The notes: a model not told the origin generated them from the letters alone. A DNA stretch of 17,909 nucleotides from ZC4RG36 sp964652205 (GCA_964652205.1 CAZZAO010000111.1:1-17909); one strand, 5' to 3'. Positions 6,559 to 14,167 are shown, counted from the first letter of the stretch. Numbers and translations: made by a program.

Positions 6559-7755
6559 TTACTGCTGATGCTGCGTCAGCAGATAGGCGACGATGGCGTT
6601 CAGGTCACTGTCCGGCAGATAGTTTGGCTGGTCGGGGCTGGCGTTGAACAGCGGCATCAGCGGGCCGTAGCCGGGAACCAGATATTCCTGTGAATGACGG
6701 ATGGAATGGGTGATATAGGTCTGCATATCAGGCAGCCCGGTGGCGGCCAGACGCTGCGTGCGGTCGGCGATCCCGGTCAAGTTCGGGCCGATGTTGCCTG
6801 TCCAGCCCAGGGTTGATTCGGTATGGCAGGTCGCGCAGGGATACTTGCCGCTGCGCAGGATCGACTCGCCGAGCGCGACCGGGTCGGTCGGCGCGAAGGC
6901 CACGGCCAGAATTTCAGGATCGAGGAACTGCTTCAGATACTCGTCCTCGTCCTTATGGACGATCAGCCACGCGCCTTCAAGGGCATTGTTGGGGCCGACA
7001 GTCCCGGCCATATTGCCGTGACCGGAGCCGCACAGCTCAGCGCACTCGATGCGGTAGACCCCCGCCTCAATCGGCGTGAAGCGGATTTCGGTGGTGCGAC
7101 CGGGCAGCACGTCCTGTTTGACGCGCATCCCCGGAATCCAGAACGAGTGGATGACGTCCTGCGTCTGCATCACCATCAGCATCGGTTGGCCGACGAAGGT
7201 GTGAAGCTGCGGTGAGTTGACCGGCAGCTTACCCGCAGTGAGCTGTTCCTGAATTTTGGGATCGAGCTTGCTGGTGTCGATACCGGCGGGCAGCATGGTC
7301 GTATCGACGTCGTAGGTGAAGGCCCAGGCAAAACGCTGGGCGGTGACGTTGACGGTTTCTTCATTCGGCTGCGCCGCGCGGCTGGAGACAAAGACCTGAT
7401 AGCTGTAGATCGTCAGCACAAAGACGATGATGGCCGGGATAACCGTCCAGACAAATTCAAGCGTTGTGTTGCCGTGAATCGTCGAGCCTTCGGTATCATC
7501 GCCCGCCTTCTTGCGGAAGCGGATGACCGAGAACAGCAGCGCCCCCTCGACCAGCAGAAACACCGAGCCGCTGATGATGAGCATAAAGTGGAAAAGCTGA
7601 TCCACTTCCTGCGCCTGAGCCGACCCCTGAGTCGGCAGCACCATCGGCGATAAGCTGGCGATCAGAAAGCCGCCGACAACGATGGCAATCCCCGCGACGA
7701 TGATCCAGATTACGGCGTTGGAATTGCCCGAAGGACTTCGTTTACTTACATCCAT
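6559..7755 (-). CDS. ctaC: Cytochrome c oxidase subunit II with C-terminal cytochrome c domain (caa3 type)
   Basis: Electron-entry subunit of the oxidase. Hydrophobic segments lie near residues 14-36 (signal or anchor), 54-78 and 98-120. The cupredoxin domain carries a full CuA site: H203, C238, E240, C242, H246 and M249 (CAELCGSGHGNM). A fused class I cytochrome c domain follows with CATCH (C307, C310, H311) and probable distal ligand M367 in GPLMPLF. The fusion defines caa3-type enzymes, which take electrons from a carrier or directly from an upstream complex. There is no lipobox cysteine. An insert around residues 150-182, between the FAWAFTYD segment and the next strand, lengthens the cupredoxin domain. 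ATG 7755 has GGGAAG upstream. It is the first gene of the operon, about 110 bases after the predicted transcription start. Confidence 0.96.
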   Translation of the reverse strand: MDVSKRSPSGNSNAVIWIIVAGIAIVVGGFLIASLSPMVLPTQGSAQAQEVDQLFHFMLIISGSVFLLVEGALLFSVIRFRKKAGDDTEGSTIHGNTTLEFVWTVIPAIIVFVLTIYSYQVFVSSRAAQPNEETVNVTAQRFAWAFTYDVDTTMLPAGIDTSKLDPKIQEQLTAGKLPVNSPQLHTFVGQPMLMVMQTQDVIHSFWIPGMRVKQDVLPGRTTEIRFTPIEAGVYRIECAELCGSGHGNMAGTVGPNNALEGAWLIVHKDEDEYLKQFLDPEILAVAFAPTDPVALGESILRSGKYPCATCHTESTLGWTGNIGPNLTGIADRTQRLAATGLPDMQTYITHSIRHSQEYLVPGYGPLMPLFNASPDQPNYLPDSDLNAIVAYLLTQHQQ

Positions 7756-7852
7756 GTGAAATCTTCCCGTCGAAAAACACCAGCATAGGCGGCGCAGCGG
7801 CTCGTCAAATCAACTGCGTTTCTGAAGAAAACGCTTGCGACTTGTTACAATT

Positions 7853-7865
7853 TACACAAAGTGTA
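7853..7865. promoter_or_regulatory. Inverted repeat at the oxidase transcription start (operator candidate)
   Basis: TACAC, AAA, GTGTA form a perfect 5-bp inverted repeat with a 3-base spacer. It covers the transcription start predicted from the promoter at 7871-7899, a classic repressor position. No regulator gene is present nearby, and the binding protein is unknown. Confidence 0.4.
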
Positions 7866-7870
7866 GAAAA

Positions 7871-7899
7871 ATTTTACCCCGCTTTAGAGCCTTTGACAA
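7871..7899 (-). promoter_or_regulatory. Sigma70-like promoter of the oxidase operon
   Basis: On the minus strand TTGTCA (complement of 7894-7899) and TAAAAT (complement of 7871-7876) are exactly 17 bases apart, each matching five of six consensus positions. The start point should lie near 7864, leaving a leader of about 110 bases. That leader contains a small hairpin (GCGTTT 7816-7821 with AAACGC 7829-7834). Confidence 0.72.
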
Positions 7900-7957
7900 G
7901 CAGCGTCTGGCGATGAAAACGAGTCTTTATTTTCGCGCCTAATCATAGCGGGCTTTG

Positions 7958-7976
7958 CGACAAAAGGCGATTGTCG
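7958..7976. promoter_or_regulatory. Inverted repeat upstream of the TIR gene
   Basis: CGACAA (7958-7963) and TTGTCG (7971-7976) form a 6-bp inverted repeat, followed by a TATAGT hexamer at 7984-7989. TATAGT resembles a -10 box for the TIR gene, but no -35 box lies at the right distance, so any promoter here would need an activator. Weak evidence. Confidence 0.25.
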
Positions 7977-8020
7977 TTAAAACTATAGTGACCGCTCACG
8001 AGAGAACAAGGCGTAACTTC

Positions 8021-9238
8021 ATGGACAACGCATTTTACGTGGTCAGCGGCCTCATTGCGCTCGCGCTGTTCATCCTGATCGCGCGAAATCTGTACCGGCT
8101 CGACAATCGGGAACGCCAGCGCGGCGACGCCGGGCCGATGCCGGTTGAACCAGCGCCGACGGCTCAGGAAGAGACGCCAGCGATGCGCCCGCCGCCGATC
8201 TATCCCGGCAGCGCGAACCCGACCGGACCTTCGTCGGCAGCCACGCCTTATATCCCGCCGCCGACGACCGCGCCAGCGATAGACGATGGGTTGTTTCAGC
8301 CGCATCAAAACCCTGACGCCGCGCCGAAGCCATCGAACCTGATCGAGCGCGGTCTGTCGCAGGAAGACATCGACCGTCTGCGCGAGGAGAGCGATGAACT
8401 CACCGTTGAAGATCGGGAAGCCGTCGCCGCCGAACCCGCCCCGGAGCCGGTCGAGTTTTCGAGCTATTATCCGAGAGAGATCAGGCCGAACGAGTGGCAG
8501 CCGCTGGTGGCCTACGTCTTTCATGCGGGCGCATCGACCGCCGTCGCCGCCGACGCCCGAACGCAGCTCGGCAGCAAGCTCCAGAGCTACCGTGAGACGA
8601 CCGAACCCGCGCAGACGGCTATCGCCGAAGGCGCGATGATTACTGCCGAGCCGACGCTCGACGGTTTCACCTTCAACCCGCCGCGCGCCACGATTGGTTT
8701 CTACGAGGACTGGCAGCGCTTCGACTTCAAGCTGCGCGCCGACACAGCGCCGCTCGACCAGGCGGCGAATGGCCGTCTGACGTTCACCGTCGAGGGCGTG
8801 ATCGTCGCCGATCTGCCGCTGTCGGTGTTCGTCGGCATGACAACCAGCGAGGGCGCGACCGCGACGGTCAGCCGCAAGCCGTATGACGCCATTTTTTGCA
8901 GCTACAGCCGTAAGGATATCGCCATCGTCCAGCGCGTCGAACGGGCCTACCGGGCGCTCGGCAATACCTATATGCGCGATATGATCTCGATCCGCAGCGG
9001 CGAAGACTGGAGCGACGCGCTCAAAAACCTGATCGACGCGGCGGATGTGTTCCAGTTGTTCTGGTCATCCTATTCCTGCACGTCAGAGCATGTCAAAATG
9101 GAATGGGATTACGCGCTCAGGCTCACGCCGTCGCGGTCGCACTTCATCCGGCCTGTCTACTGGGAAAACCCGCTGCCGCCGGTTCCCGATGCGCTGCGCG
9201 CGCTGCATTTTGCCTACGAGCCGGATTTGGGGACGTGA
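8021..9238 (+). CDS. Membrane-anchored TIR-domain protein
   Basis: A 405-residue three-part protein. Residues 5-21 are one hydrophobic helix (VVSGLIALALFILIA), probably an anchor with the rest in the cytoplasm. Residues 30-145 are a Pro/Ala/Glu-rich, probably disordered linker. Residues ~146-270 form a second domain (PREIRPNEW..., FNPPRATIGFYEDWQRFDF) of the kind found before TIR domains in other bacterial proteins. Residues ~287-400 are a bacterial TIR domain: YDAIFCSYSRKD, RSGEDW, DVFQLFWS, then EWDYAL. E361 in KMEWDYAL aligns with the catalytic glutamate of NAD-cleaving TIR domains such as SARM1, so NADase activity is possible but unproven. ATG 8021 is preferred because AAGG lies upstream; an in-frame TTG at 7955 would add 22 residues. 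It is head to head with the oxidase operon. Defence, stress signalling or scaffolding are all possible. Confidence 0.85.
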   Translation: MDNAFYVVSGLIALALFILIARNLYRLDNRERQRGDAGPMPVEPAPTAQEETPAMRPPPIYPGSANPTGPSSAATPYIPPPTTAPAIDDGLFQPHQNPDAAPKPSNLIERGLSQEDIDRLREESDELTVEDREAVAAEPAPEPVEFSSYYPREIRPNEWQPLVAYVFHAGASTAVAADARTQLGSKLQSYRETTEPAQTAIAEGAMITAEPTLDGFTFNPPRATIGFYEDWQRFDFKLRADTAPLDQAANGRLTFTVEGVIVADLPLSVFVGMTTSEGATATVSRKPYDAIFCSYSRKDIAIVQRVERAYRALGNTYMRDMISIRSGEDWSDALKNLIDAADVFQLFWSSYSCTSEHVKMEWDYALRLTPSRSHFIRPVYWENPLPPVPDALRALHFAYEPDLGT

Positions 9239-9251
9239 TAAAATAGAGAGA

Positions 9252-9270
9252 CAAGAGTCGAGTACCGAGT
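9252..9270. repeat. 7-bp repeats, ACCGAGT type
   Basis: CAAGAGT (9252-9258), a truncated CGAGT (9259-9263) and ACCGAGT (9264-9270) lie 14 bases after the TIR stop. The opening CAAGAGT and the CCGAGTA core are shared with the array at 4637-4664. Confidence 0.45.
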
Positions 9271-9364
9271 AAAGATAAGGCGGATTTACCGGCATCTCTC
9301 AGGTTGATACGCTATGCTTTGCGGCATTGCGCCGCCGATCAGGTTATTTCGCAGCATCGCTTTT

Positions 9365-9392
9365 TCTCGGTTCTGGTTTCTCGGCTCTCGGT
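9365..9392. repeat. Four tandem 7-bp repeats, TCTCGGT type
   Basis: In register on the + strand: TCTCGGT, TCTGGTT, TCTCGGC, TCTCGGT. Read on the other strand the units are ACCGAGA-like, related to the ACCGAGT units at 4637-4664 and 9252-9270. The array ends about 20 bases before the start codon of the next gene, just ahead of its ribosome-binding site. Confidence 0.55.
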
Positions 9393-9412
9393 TCTATCTG
9401 TGGAGGTTTTCA

Positions 9413-9787
9413 ATGGGCGGGTTCATCAGCATTTTTATCGTCCTGTTCGCCTTGATTACGATGGTTGTGATGATGTATATCGTCATGCACGAGAAGCATG
9501 TCGATCAGTCGAAAATCAACTATGTTCAGTCGCCTTACGCGCAGACGCCGGTCAAGCCTGCGGCTCCGGCTCCGGCCCCGGTCGCTGAAGCGCCGACCGC
9601 CGCTGCTGACGCCGCGCCCGAAGCTGTCTCTGCGACTGTCGAAGTCGCTGCCGACAATCTCTCGGACTCGATTGCCGCCACAGCCGGTCACAGCCTGACT
9701 GTCGCTGCCGCTGAGGCTGAGGCCGAAGCTGCCGACGACCACGCCGAAGAAAAGATCGACACCGCTGCTGACCAGCCAGAAGCCTAG
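9413..9787 (+). CDS. Small membrane protein with Ala/Glu-rich tail, function unknown
   Basis: A 124-residue protein, family not recognised. Residues 2-22 form one strongly hydrophobic helix (GGFISIFIVLFALITMVVMM). Next comes a short polar patch containing HEKHVDQSKINY, then a long low-complexity tail rich in Ala, Pro, Glu and Asp that is acidic overall. GGAGG at 9402-9406 sits at ideal spacing before ATG 9413, so this start is used; the frame stays open 33 codons further upstream but crosses the 7-bp repeats. It lies between the TIR gene and the YfhO-type gene on the same strand and may be co-transcribed with the latter, 41 bases downstream. Tail composition suggests disorder rather than an enzyme. 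Confidence 0.65.
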   Translation: MGGFISIFIVLFALITMVVMMYIVMHEKHVDQSKINYVQSPYAQTPVKPAAPAPAPVAEAPTAAADAAPEAVSATVEVAADNLSDSIAATAGHSLTVAAAEAEAEAADDHAEEKIDTAADQPEA

Positions 9788-9795
9788 CTCTGGCT

Positions 9796-9821
9796 GTCGT
9801 CGTCCTGAGCCGCCCGACGAC
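9796..9821 (+). other. Stem-loop just before the YfhO-type start codon
   Basis: GTCGTCG (9796-9802) pairs with CGACGAC (9815-9821) around a 12-base loop, ending seven bases before the GTG start. It occupies the place where a ribosome-binding site would be expected, and none is obvious. It could limit translation initiation. Confidence 0.35.
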
Positions 9822-9828
9822 TGCATCC

Positions 9829-12606
9829 GTGCGTAACCCCCACTCGATTTTCAGGCGCGCGGCTCCGTTCCTTGCTGCCCTGCTGGCGCTGCTCTTTTTC
9901 TATCGCCTCGCCTTTACGGATTCGATCCTCGCGCGCGGCGACACGTTCGCCTATTTCTATCCTTACTGGTTCGCCCGCAGCGAAGCGTTCCTGTCCGGTC
10001 GGCTGCCGCTCTGGTCGCCTGACCTGTTCATGGGCGTGCCGCTGCTCGCCAACAGTCAGATCGGCGTCTTTTACCCGCTCAACTGGCCGCTGACCGGGCT
10101 GACGCCGCCGGACGCGGTGCGCGTCAGCATCCTGTTTCACATCGGCTGGGCGCTGGCCGGGACTTACCTGCTGGCGCGGCGAGTGCTGCGCGTTGGCTTC
10201 GGCGGCGCGCTGGTGGCGGCGGCGCTGTTCGCGCTCGGCGGTCACGTCGGCGCGCACGTCGAGCAGATCAACCAGCTTCAAGGGCTGTCGTGGATGCCGT
10301 GGCTGTTCCTGCTGCTCGACCGCGCGCTCGAACGCCCGCTGGTTTATACGCCGCTGCTGGCGATGGGGCTGGCGCTCCAGTTTTTCTCCGGCCACACGCA
10401 GACGGTCTTTATCACCGGCCTCGGCCTCGGCGTTTACGGCTTGCTGTCGGGCAAACTGCGCTTCATCCCGATTCTGATCGGCGCGGCGGTCGGCGCGGCG
10501 CTGCTGGCGCTGCCTCAGCTTGCGCCGACGCTGGAGCTGACCGGCGTTTCCAATCGGCGCGGCGGCTTCAACCAGAATCAGGCGACGGCCTTTTCGTTCA
10601 GCCCGTTCGTCCTCGGTCGCGGCCTGCTGCCGAGCTACGACGGCGCGCTTTTCGGCGAGTACGTCGCTTACGGCGGCGTGATCGGCTTCGGGCTGGCGCT
10701 GCTCGGCCTGACGACTCGTCCGGCTGTGACACAATCCGTCACAGGCTCGCCGTTGCGCCTGCGCCGCTGGCTGGCCCGCTGGCGCGCCGGTTACTCGCCG
10801 CGCGTCGTCTGGGCGGTGATCGCGGCGGTCGGGCTGCTGCTGGCGCTCGGCCTCTATAACCCGGTCTACTGGCTGCTGGCGGCGCTGCCGGGATTCAACC
10901 TGTTTCGCGTCCCGGCGCGCTGGCTGGCGCTGTTCGCGCTCGGCGTGGCGCTGCTGGCCGGACTCGGCTTCGACGCGCTCAGCCGCGGCAGGCTGCCGAA
11001 CCTGCGGCTGCGCAGCGGGCTGATCGCCGCCGTGATAGCGCTGCTGGCGGGCGCGAGTCTGCTGGCGACGCGGATTCCTGAAGGCGTGCCGATGCCCGCG
11101 CCGACCGTTATCAGCTTCGCCGGATGGGCGGTCGCGCTGGTCGTGCTGTTGAGCTTGCTGGCGCTGGCGTCACGCCGGTCGCTGCGTCAGGGGGCGGCGC
11201 TGCTGCTGGCGACGGCGGCGCTGGCCGAGCTGTTGATCGCCGCGCGCGTGCTGCCGTTCAACGACCTGACGCCGCCCGATGTCTACGCCGAGCAGCGCTT
11301 CACGACCAGCCAACTGCTGGCCTACGAAACCGAGCCTGCGCCGGGGCGGATGCTGAGTATCAGCGGCCTGTTTTTCGATCCCGGTGACCGGGCCGCGCTG
11401 GAAACCCGCTACAGTAAGCTCTCGGCGGCAGGGTTACGCAACGCGCTGGTGGCGATCAAGATGAAGGAAACGATGGCCGCCAACCTGCCGCTGATCTACC
11501 ACATCCCGACTATCGACGGCTTCGACGGCGGCCTGCTGCCGACTTCGTATTACACCGCCTTTACCGCGCTGATGCTGCCGACGGGGACACTGCGCACCCT
11601 CGATGGACGGCTGCGCGAGCGGCTGGCGCTGCCGGACTGCAACGGAGCCTGTATTCCTGACCCGCGCTGGCTCGACCTGACCAACACCCGCTATCTCGTG
11701 ACCGATAAGGTCTACGATCTGGTTCACGACGGCATTTTCTACGATACGCAGTTCACCGTCCCACTCGACGCGGGCGCGACGGCGGCGATCCGCAGCGTCC
11801 CGGCCTTCGAGTCGACGGCAATTGACGTGCTCTATCGCTGCGCGTCGGGGGACTCGTGCGCCGCGCCGACGGCCTTGCTCGACGACGCTAGCGTGACCGG
11901 CGCGCCGGTGAACGCGCTCGGCGGCGATCAGCTTGCCCGTCTGACGCTGGCCTCGCCGCTGACGCCGCGCGCCGTCACGATCAGGGCCGCTGACGCGGTT
12001 CAACTGCGGGCGGTGACATTAGTTGACACACGGACGGGAGATTTCCAGCAGTTGACGCTCGGCCCGTGGCGGCGGATTCTGTCGAGTGACATCAAACTGT
12101 ACGAGAATCTCGACGTGCTGCCGCGCGTATTCGTGGCGGCGCAGCGCGTCGCCGTGATGGACGATGATTACGGAACTGAGTACGCGCTGGCGCAGATGCG
12201 TGACCCGACTTACGACCCGGCGCGGACGGCGATTCTTTCCGGCCTGCCGAAAACCGAACAGGCGACGGCGACCGCGCGCGGTCGCGCCGCGATCACGGCT
12301 TACGCGCCAGAACGGGTCGAGGTGCAGGTCGATGCGCCCGACGGCGGGACGCTGGTGCTGGCCGACGCCTACTATCCGGGCTGGACAGCGACGGTCGATG
12401 GCGCAGCGGCCCCGCTTTACCGCGCCGACGTGATGTTTCGCGGCGTCCCACTGGCGGCAGGTAAGCAGACCGTCGTGTTTGAGTATCGCCCGGTCTGGCT
12501 CCCCGGCGCGCTGATGATCGGCGCGCTGGCATGGTTGCTGGCGGCGGCGCTGGTGATCGTCGCCTACGGCCTGCGGCGGACGCGGCGCGCGCGCGCAAAA
12601 GCTTAA
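9829..12606 (+). CDS. YfhO-family membrane protein (GT-C-like)
   Basis: A 925-residue protein of the YfhO family, large integral membrane proteins with a GT-C glycosyltransferase-like topology. B. subtilis YfhO has been linked to glycosylation of lipoteichoic acid. Residues ~10-480 contain many hydrophobic helices. The first outer loop has D31 and D38 (ARGDTFAYFYPYW), the position of the catalytic Asp in GT-C enzymes. The diagnostic LLANSQIGVFYPLNWP follows at residues 73-88. Residues ~480-880 form a large soluble part. It ends in a beta-rich module (YYPGWTATVDG, LYRADVMFRGVPLAAG) typical of the family, then a last helix at ~890-915 and a basic tail. No near-by ATG exists and the GTG at 9829 is the best start, though it lacks a clear ribosome site. 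The sugar donor and acceptor cannot be read from sequence. Confidence 0.85.
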   Translation: MRNPHSIFRRAAPFLAALLALLFFYRLAFTDSILARGDTFAYFYPYWFARSEAFLSGRLPLWSPDLFMGVPLLANSQIGVFYPLNWPLTGLTPPDAVRVSILFHIGWALAGTYLLARRVLRVGFGGALVAAALFALGGHVGAHVEQINQLQGLSWMPWLFLLLDRALERPLVYTPLLAMGLALQFFSGHTQTVFITGLGLGVYGLLSGKLRFIPILIGAAVGAALLALPQLAPTLELTGVSNRRGGFNQNQATAFSFSPFVLGRGLLPSYDGALFGEYVAYGGVIGFGLALLGLTTRPAVTQSVTGSPLRLRRWLARWRAGYSPRVVWAVIAAVGLLLALGLYNPVYWLLAALPGFNLFRVPARWLALFALGVALLAGLGFDALSRGRLPNLRLRSGLIAAVIALLAGASLLATRIPEGVPMPAPTVISFAGWAVALVVLLSLLALASRRSLRQGAALLLATAALAELLIAARVLPFNDLTPPDVYAEQRFTTSQLLAYETEPAPGRMLSISGLFFDPGDRAALETRYSKLSAAGLRNALVAIKMKETMAANLPLIYHIPTIDGFDGGLLPTSYYTAFTALMLPTGTLRTLDGRLRERLALPDCNGACIPDPRWLDLTNTRYLVTDKVYDLVHDGIFYDTQFTVPLDAGATAAIRSVPAFESTAIDVLYRCASGDSCAAPTALLDDASVTGAPVNALGGDQLARLTLASPLTPRAVTIRAADAVQLRAVTLVDTRTGDFQQLTLGPWRRILSSDIKLYENLDVLPRVFVAAQRVAVMDDDYGTEYALAQMRDPTYDPARTAILSGLPKTEQATATARGRAAITAYAPERVEVQVDAPDGGTLVLADAYYPGWTATVDGAAAPLYRADVMFRGVPLAAGKQTVVFEYRPVWLPGALMIGALAWLLAAALVIVAYGLRRTRRARAKA

Positions 12607-12658
12607 GCGCTGCACTGATGCCTGCTGCGTCACGTGTTAAGCAGTTCTGGCAGGCCGT

Positions 12659-12684
12659 TTAAACAGTGATTAAAATTAGTTTAA
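12659..12684. promoter_or_regulatory. AT-rich inverted repeat upstream of the ABC importer
   Basis: TTAAAC (12659-12664) and GTTTAA (12679-12684) form an inverted repeat with a 14-base spacer in the most AT-rich stretch of the 135-base gap. A TAAGAT hexamer (12682-12687) could be a -10 box, with a poor TAAACA -35 match at 12660-12665 (16-base spacing). This is the likely promoter and operator zone of the importer; assignment is tentative. Confidence 0.3.
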
Positions 12685-12741
12685 GATCGTGCTGTCAGCC
12701 TTTCGCCCGTCCGAAGCATTTCTATTGAGGAGAGAACGTCG

Positions 12742-14058
12742 ATGAAATTCACTCGCCCTACTGGCCTGCTGCTTGGCGCAGCGACCCTCATGCTGGCGGT
12801 GGCGCCGTTCGCGCACGCGCAGTCGCCGGTTGAGATCAAGTTCTACTATCCGACCGCCGTCGGCGGCCCGCTGACGCAGATTTTCGATGGCTACGTCGAG
12901 AAATTCAACGCGGCCAACCCGGATATTCACGTCACCGCAACCTATGCTGGCGGCTACGACGACATCACCGCCGCCATCCAGACCGAAATTCAGGGGCAGG
13001 GTGAAGGCCCGGATGTGGCTGTGATGCTCTCCGCCGACCTGCCGACCTTCATCGACAACGGCTATATCATCCCGCTTCAGCAGTTCATCGACGCCGACCC
13101 CAACGGCAAGGCGTATACCGACGATTTCTTCCCGGCCTTCATGCGTAACAGCGTTGACGCGACCGGCCAGGTCTGGGCCGTACCGTTCCAGCGCAGCACG
13201 CCAATCCTCTATTACAACAAGGACGCCTTCAAGGAAGTCGGCCTCGACCCTGAGAAAGCGCCTGCGACTCAGGCCGAGCTGCTTGAGGATGCTAAGAAGC
13301 TGACCAAACCGAACGGCGAACGCTGGGGCATCGAAATCCCCTCGGATGGCTTCCCGTACTGGGTCTTCCAGAGCTTCGCCATCGGCAACGGCCAGAACGT
13401 GGTTGGCGACAGCTTCGATAAGGTCTACTTCAACGCGCCGGAAGTCGTCAAAGGGCTGGAAACCTTCGTCAATCTGGCGAAGCAAGGCGCGATGCCGACG
13501 GGAGTCATTATCTGGGGCGACACGCCGACCGACTTCACCAGCGGCAAGGCAGCCATGATCTATCACACCACCGGCAGCCTGACCAACATCCTCAAGAACG
13601 CTAAGTTTGATGTCGGCGTTGGCTTCCTGCCCGCAGGCGACAAGGGTTACGGCGCGCCGACCGGCGGCGGCAACCTGTATATGTTCAGCAAGGAACCGGA
13701 TAAGCAGGCGGCGGCGTGGCGCTGGATTCAGTACCTGTCCTCGCCGGAAATCCAGTCCGACTGGGGCGCGGCGACCGGCTATATCGCCGCCCGCAAGTCG
13801 GCGTGGGACGTTGACCCGCTCAAGTCGCTGGCTGCCGAGAAGCCGCAGTACGGCGTCGCCCGCGATCAGCTTCAGTACGCTGACCGCGAGCTGGCGACCC
13901 ACCAGAGCATCGACATCCGCAATATCCTCGGTTCGGCCATCGGCAGCGTGATGTCAGGGCAGGCGGAGCCGCAGGCCGCGCTCGATGAGGCGCAGCAGCA
14001 GGCCGACGCCATTCTGTCACAGTACGCCAGCATGGCGACGGCTGAAGCCACGCCGTAA
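12742..14058 (+). CDS. ABC transporter solute-binding protein (family 1, UgpB/MalE-like)
   Basis: The extracytoplasmic receptor that delivers substrate to the two permeases encoded downstream. The 438-residue protein starts with a Sec signal peptide (basic n-region, hydrophobic core, likely cleavage after AHA at residue 26). There is no lipobox cysteine. The mature protein has the family 1 pattern: EIKFYYP at the first strand, FNAANPDIHVTATYAGGYDD around residues 55-75, GPDVAVM near 90, and VPFQRSTPILYYNKDAFKEVGLD at about 148-170. The TYxGxYxD stretch resembles UgpB (glycerol-3-phosphate) receptors, but oligosaccharide receptors are also close, so the substrate is left open. GAGGAGA lies upstream of ATG 12742. 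A hairpin terminator follows the gene, expected to give more receptor than permease. Confidence 0.92.
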   Translation: MKFTRPTGLLLGAATLMLAVAPFAHAQSPVEIKFYYPTAVGGPLTQIFDGYVEKFNAANPDIHVTATYAGGYDDITAAIQTEIQGQGEGPDVAVMLSADLPTFIDNGYIIPLQQFIDADPNGKAYTDDFFPAFMRNSVDATGQVWAVPFQRSTPILYYNKDAFKEVGLDPEKAPATQAELLEDAKKLTKPNGERWGIEIPSDGFPYWVFQSFAIGNGQNVVGDSFDKVYFNAPEVVKGLETFVNLAKQGAMPTGVIIWGDTPTDFTSGKAAMIYHTTGSLTNILKNAKFDVGVGFLPAGDKGYGAPTGGGNLYMFSKEPDKQAAAWRWIQYLSSPEIQSDWGAATGYIAARKSAWDVDPLKSLAAEKPQYGVARDQLQYADRELATHQSIDIRNILGSAIGSVMSGQAEPQAALDEAQQQADAILSQYASMATAEATP

Positions 14059-14086
14059 GCCAAAGGCTGTTCTCGTGATGAAGCGA

Positions 14087-14120
14087 CTCAGGGCGTTCAT
14101 GGGAACGCCCTGAGCGTTTT
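14087..14120 (+). terminator. Intrinsic terminator or attenuator inside the ABC operon
   Basis: CTCAGGGCGTTC (14087-14098) pairs perfectly with GAACGCCCTGAG (14103-14114) around ATGG, followed by CGTTTT. The 12-bp GC-rich stem with a short T-run should stop a good part of transcription after the binding-protein gene. The permease genes would then rely on read-through or their own start at about 14170. Confidence 0.8.
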
Positions 14121-14161
14121 GATCGAGGCTAAGAGGGTCGTGCCGCCAGCGCGGCCACCGA

Positions 14162-14167
14162 TATAAA
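14162..14167 (+). promoter_or_regulatory. Possible -10 box for the permease genes
   Basis: TATAAA stands out in the otherwise GC-rich 80 bases between the terminator and the first permease ATG. No convincing -35 hexamer lies 16-18 bases upstream, so this may be a weak or activated promoter. Confidence 0.3.

Noticed and set aside
7893..7898. Perfect TTGACA on the + strand as promoter of the TIR gene
   Set aside because: No -10 hexamer lies 16-18 bases downstream; the match arises because it overlaps the -35 box of the minus-strand oxidase promoter.
9784..10734. 316-codon minus frame opposite the YfhO-type gene
   Set aside because: The translation is Arg/Gln/Glu-rich, without a fold or ribosome site; the + strand frame has clear family motifs.
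12676..13902. 408-codon minus-strand frame opposite the solute-binding protein gene
   Set aside because: It is a shadow of a well-supported gene, with arginine- and valine-rich composition typical of antisense frames in GC-rich DNA.
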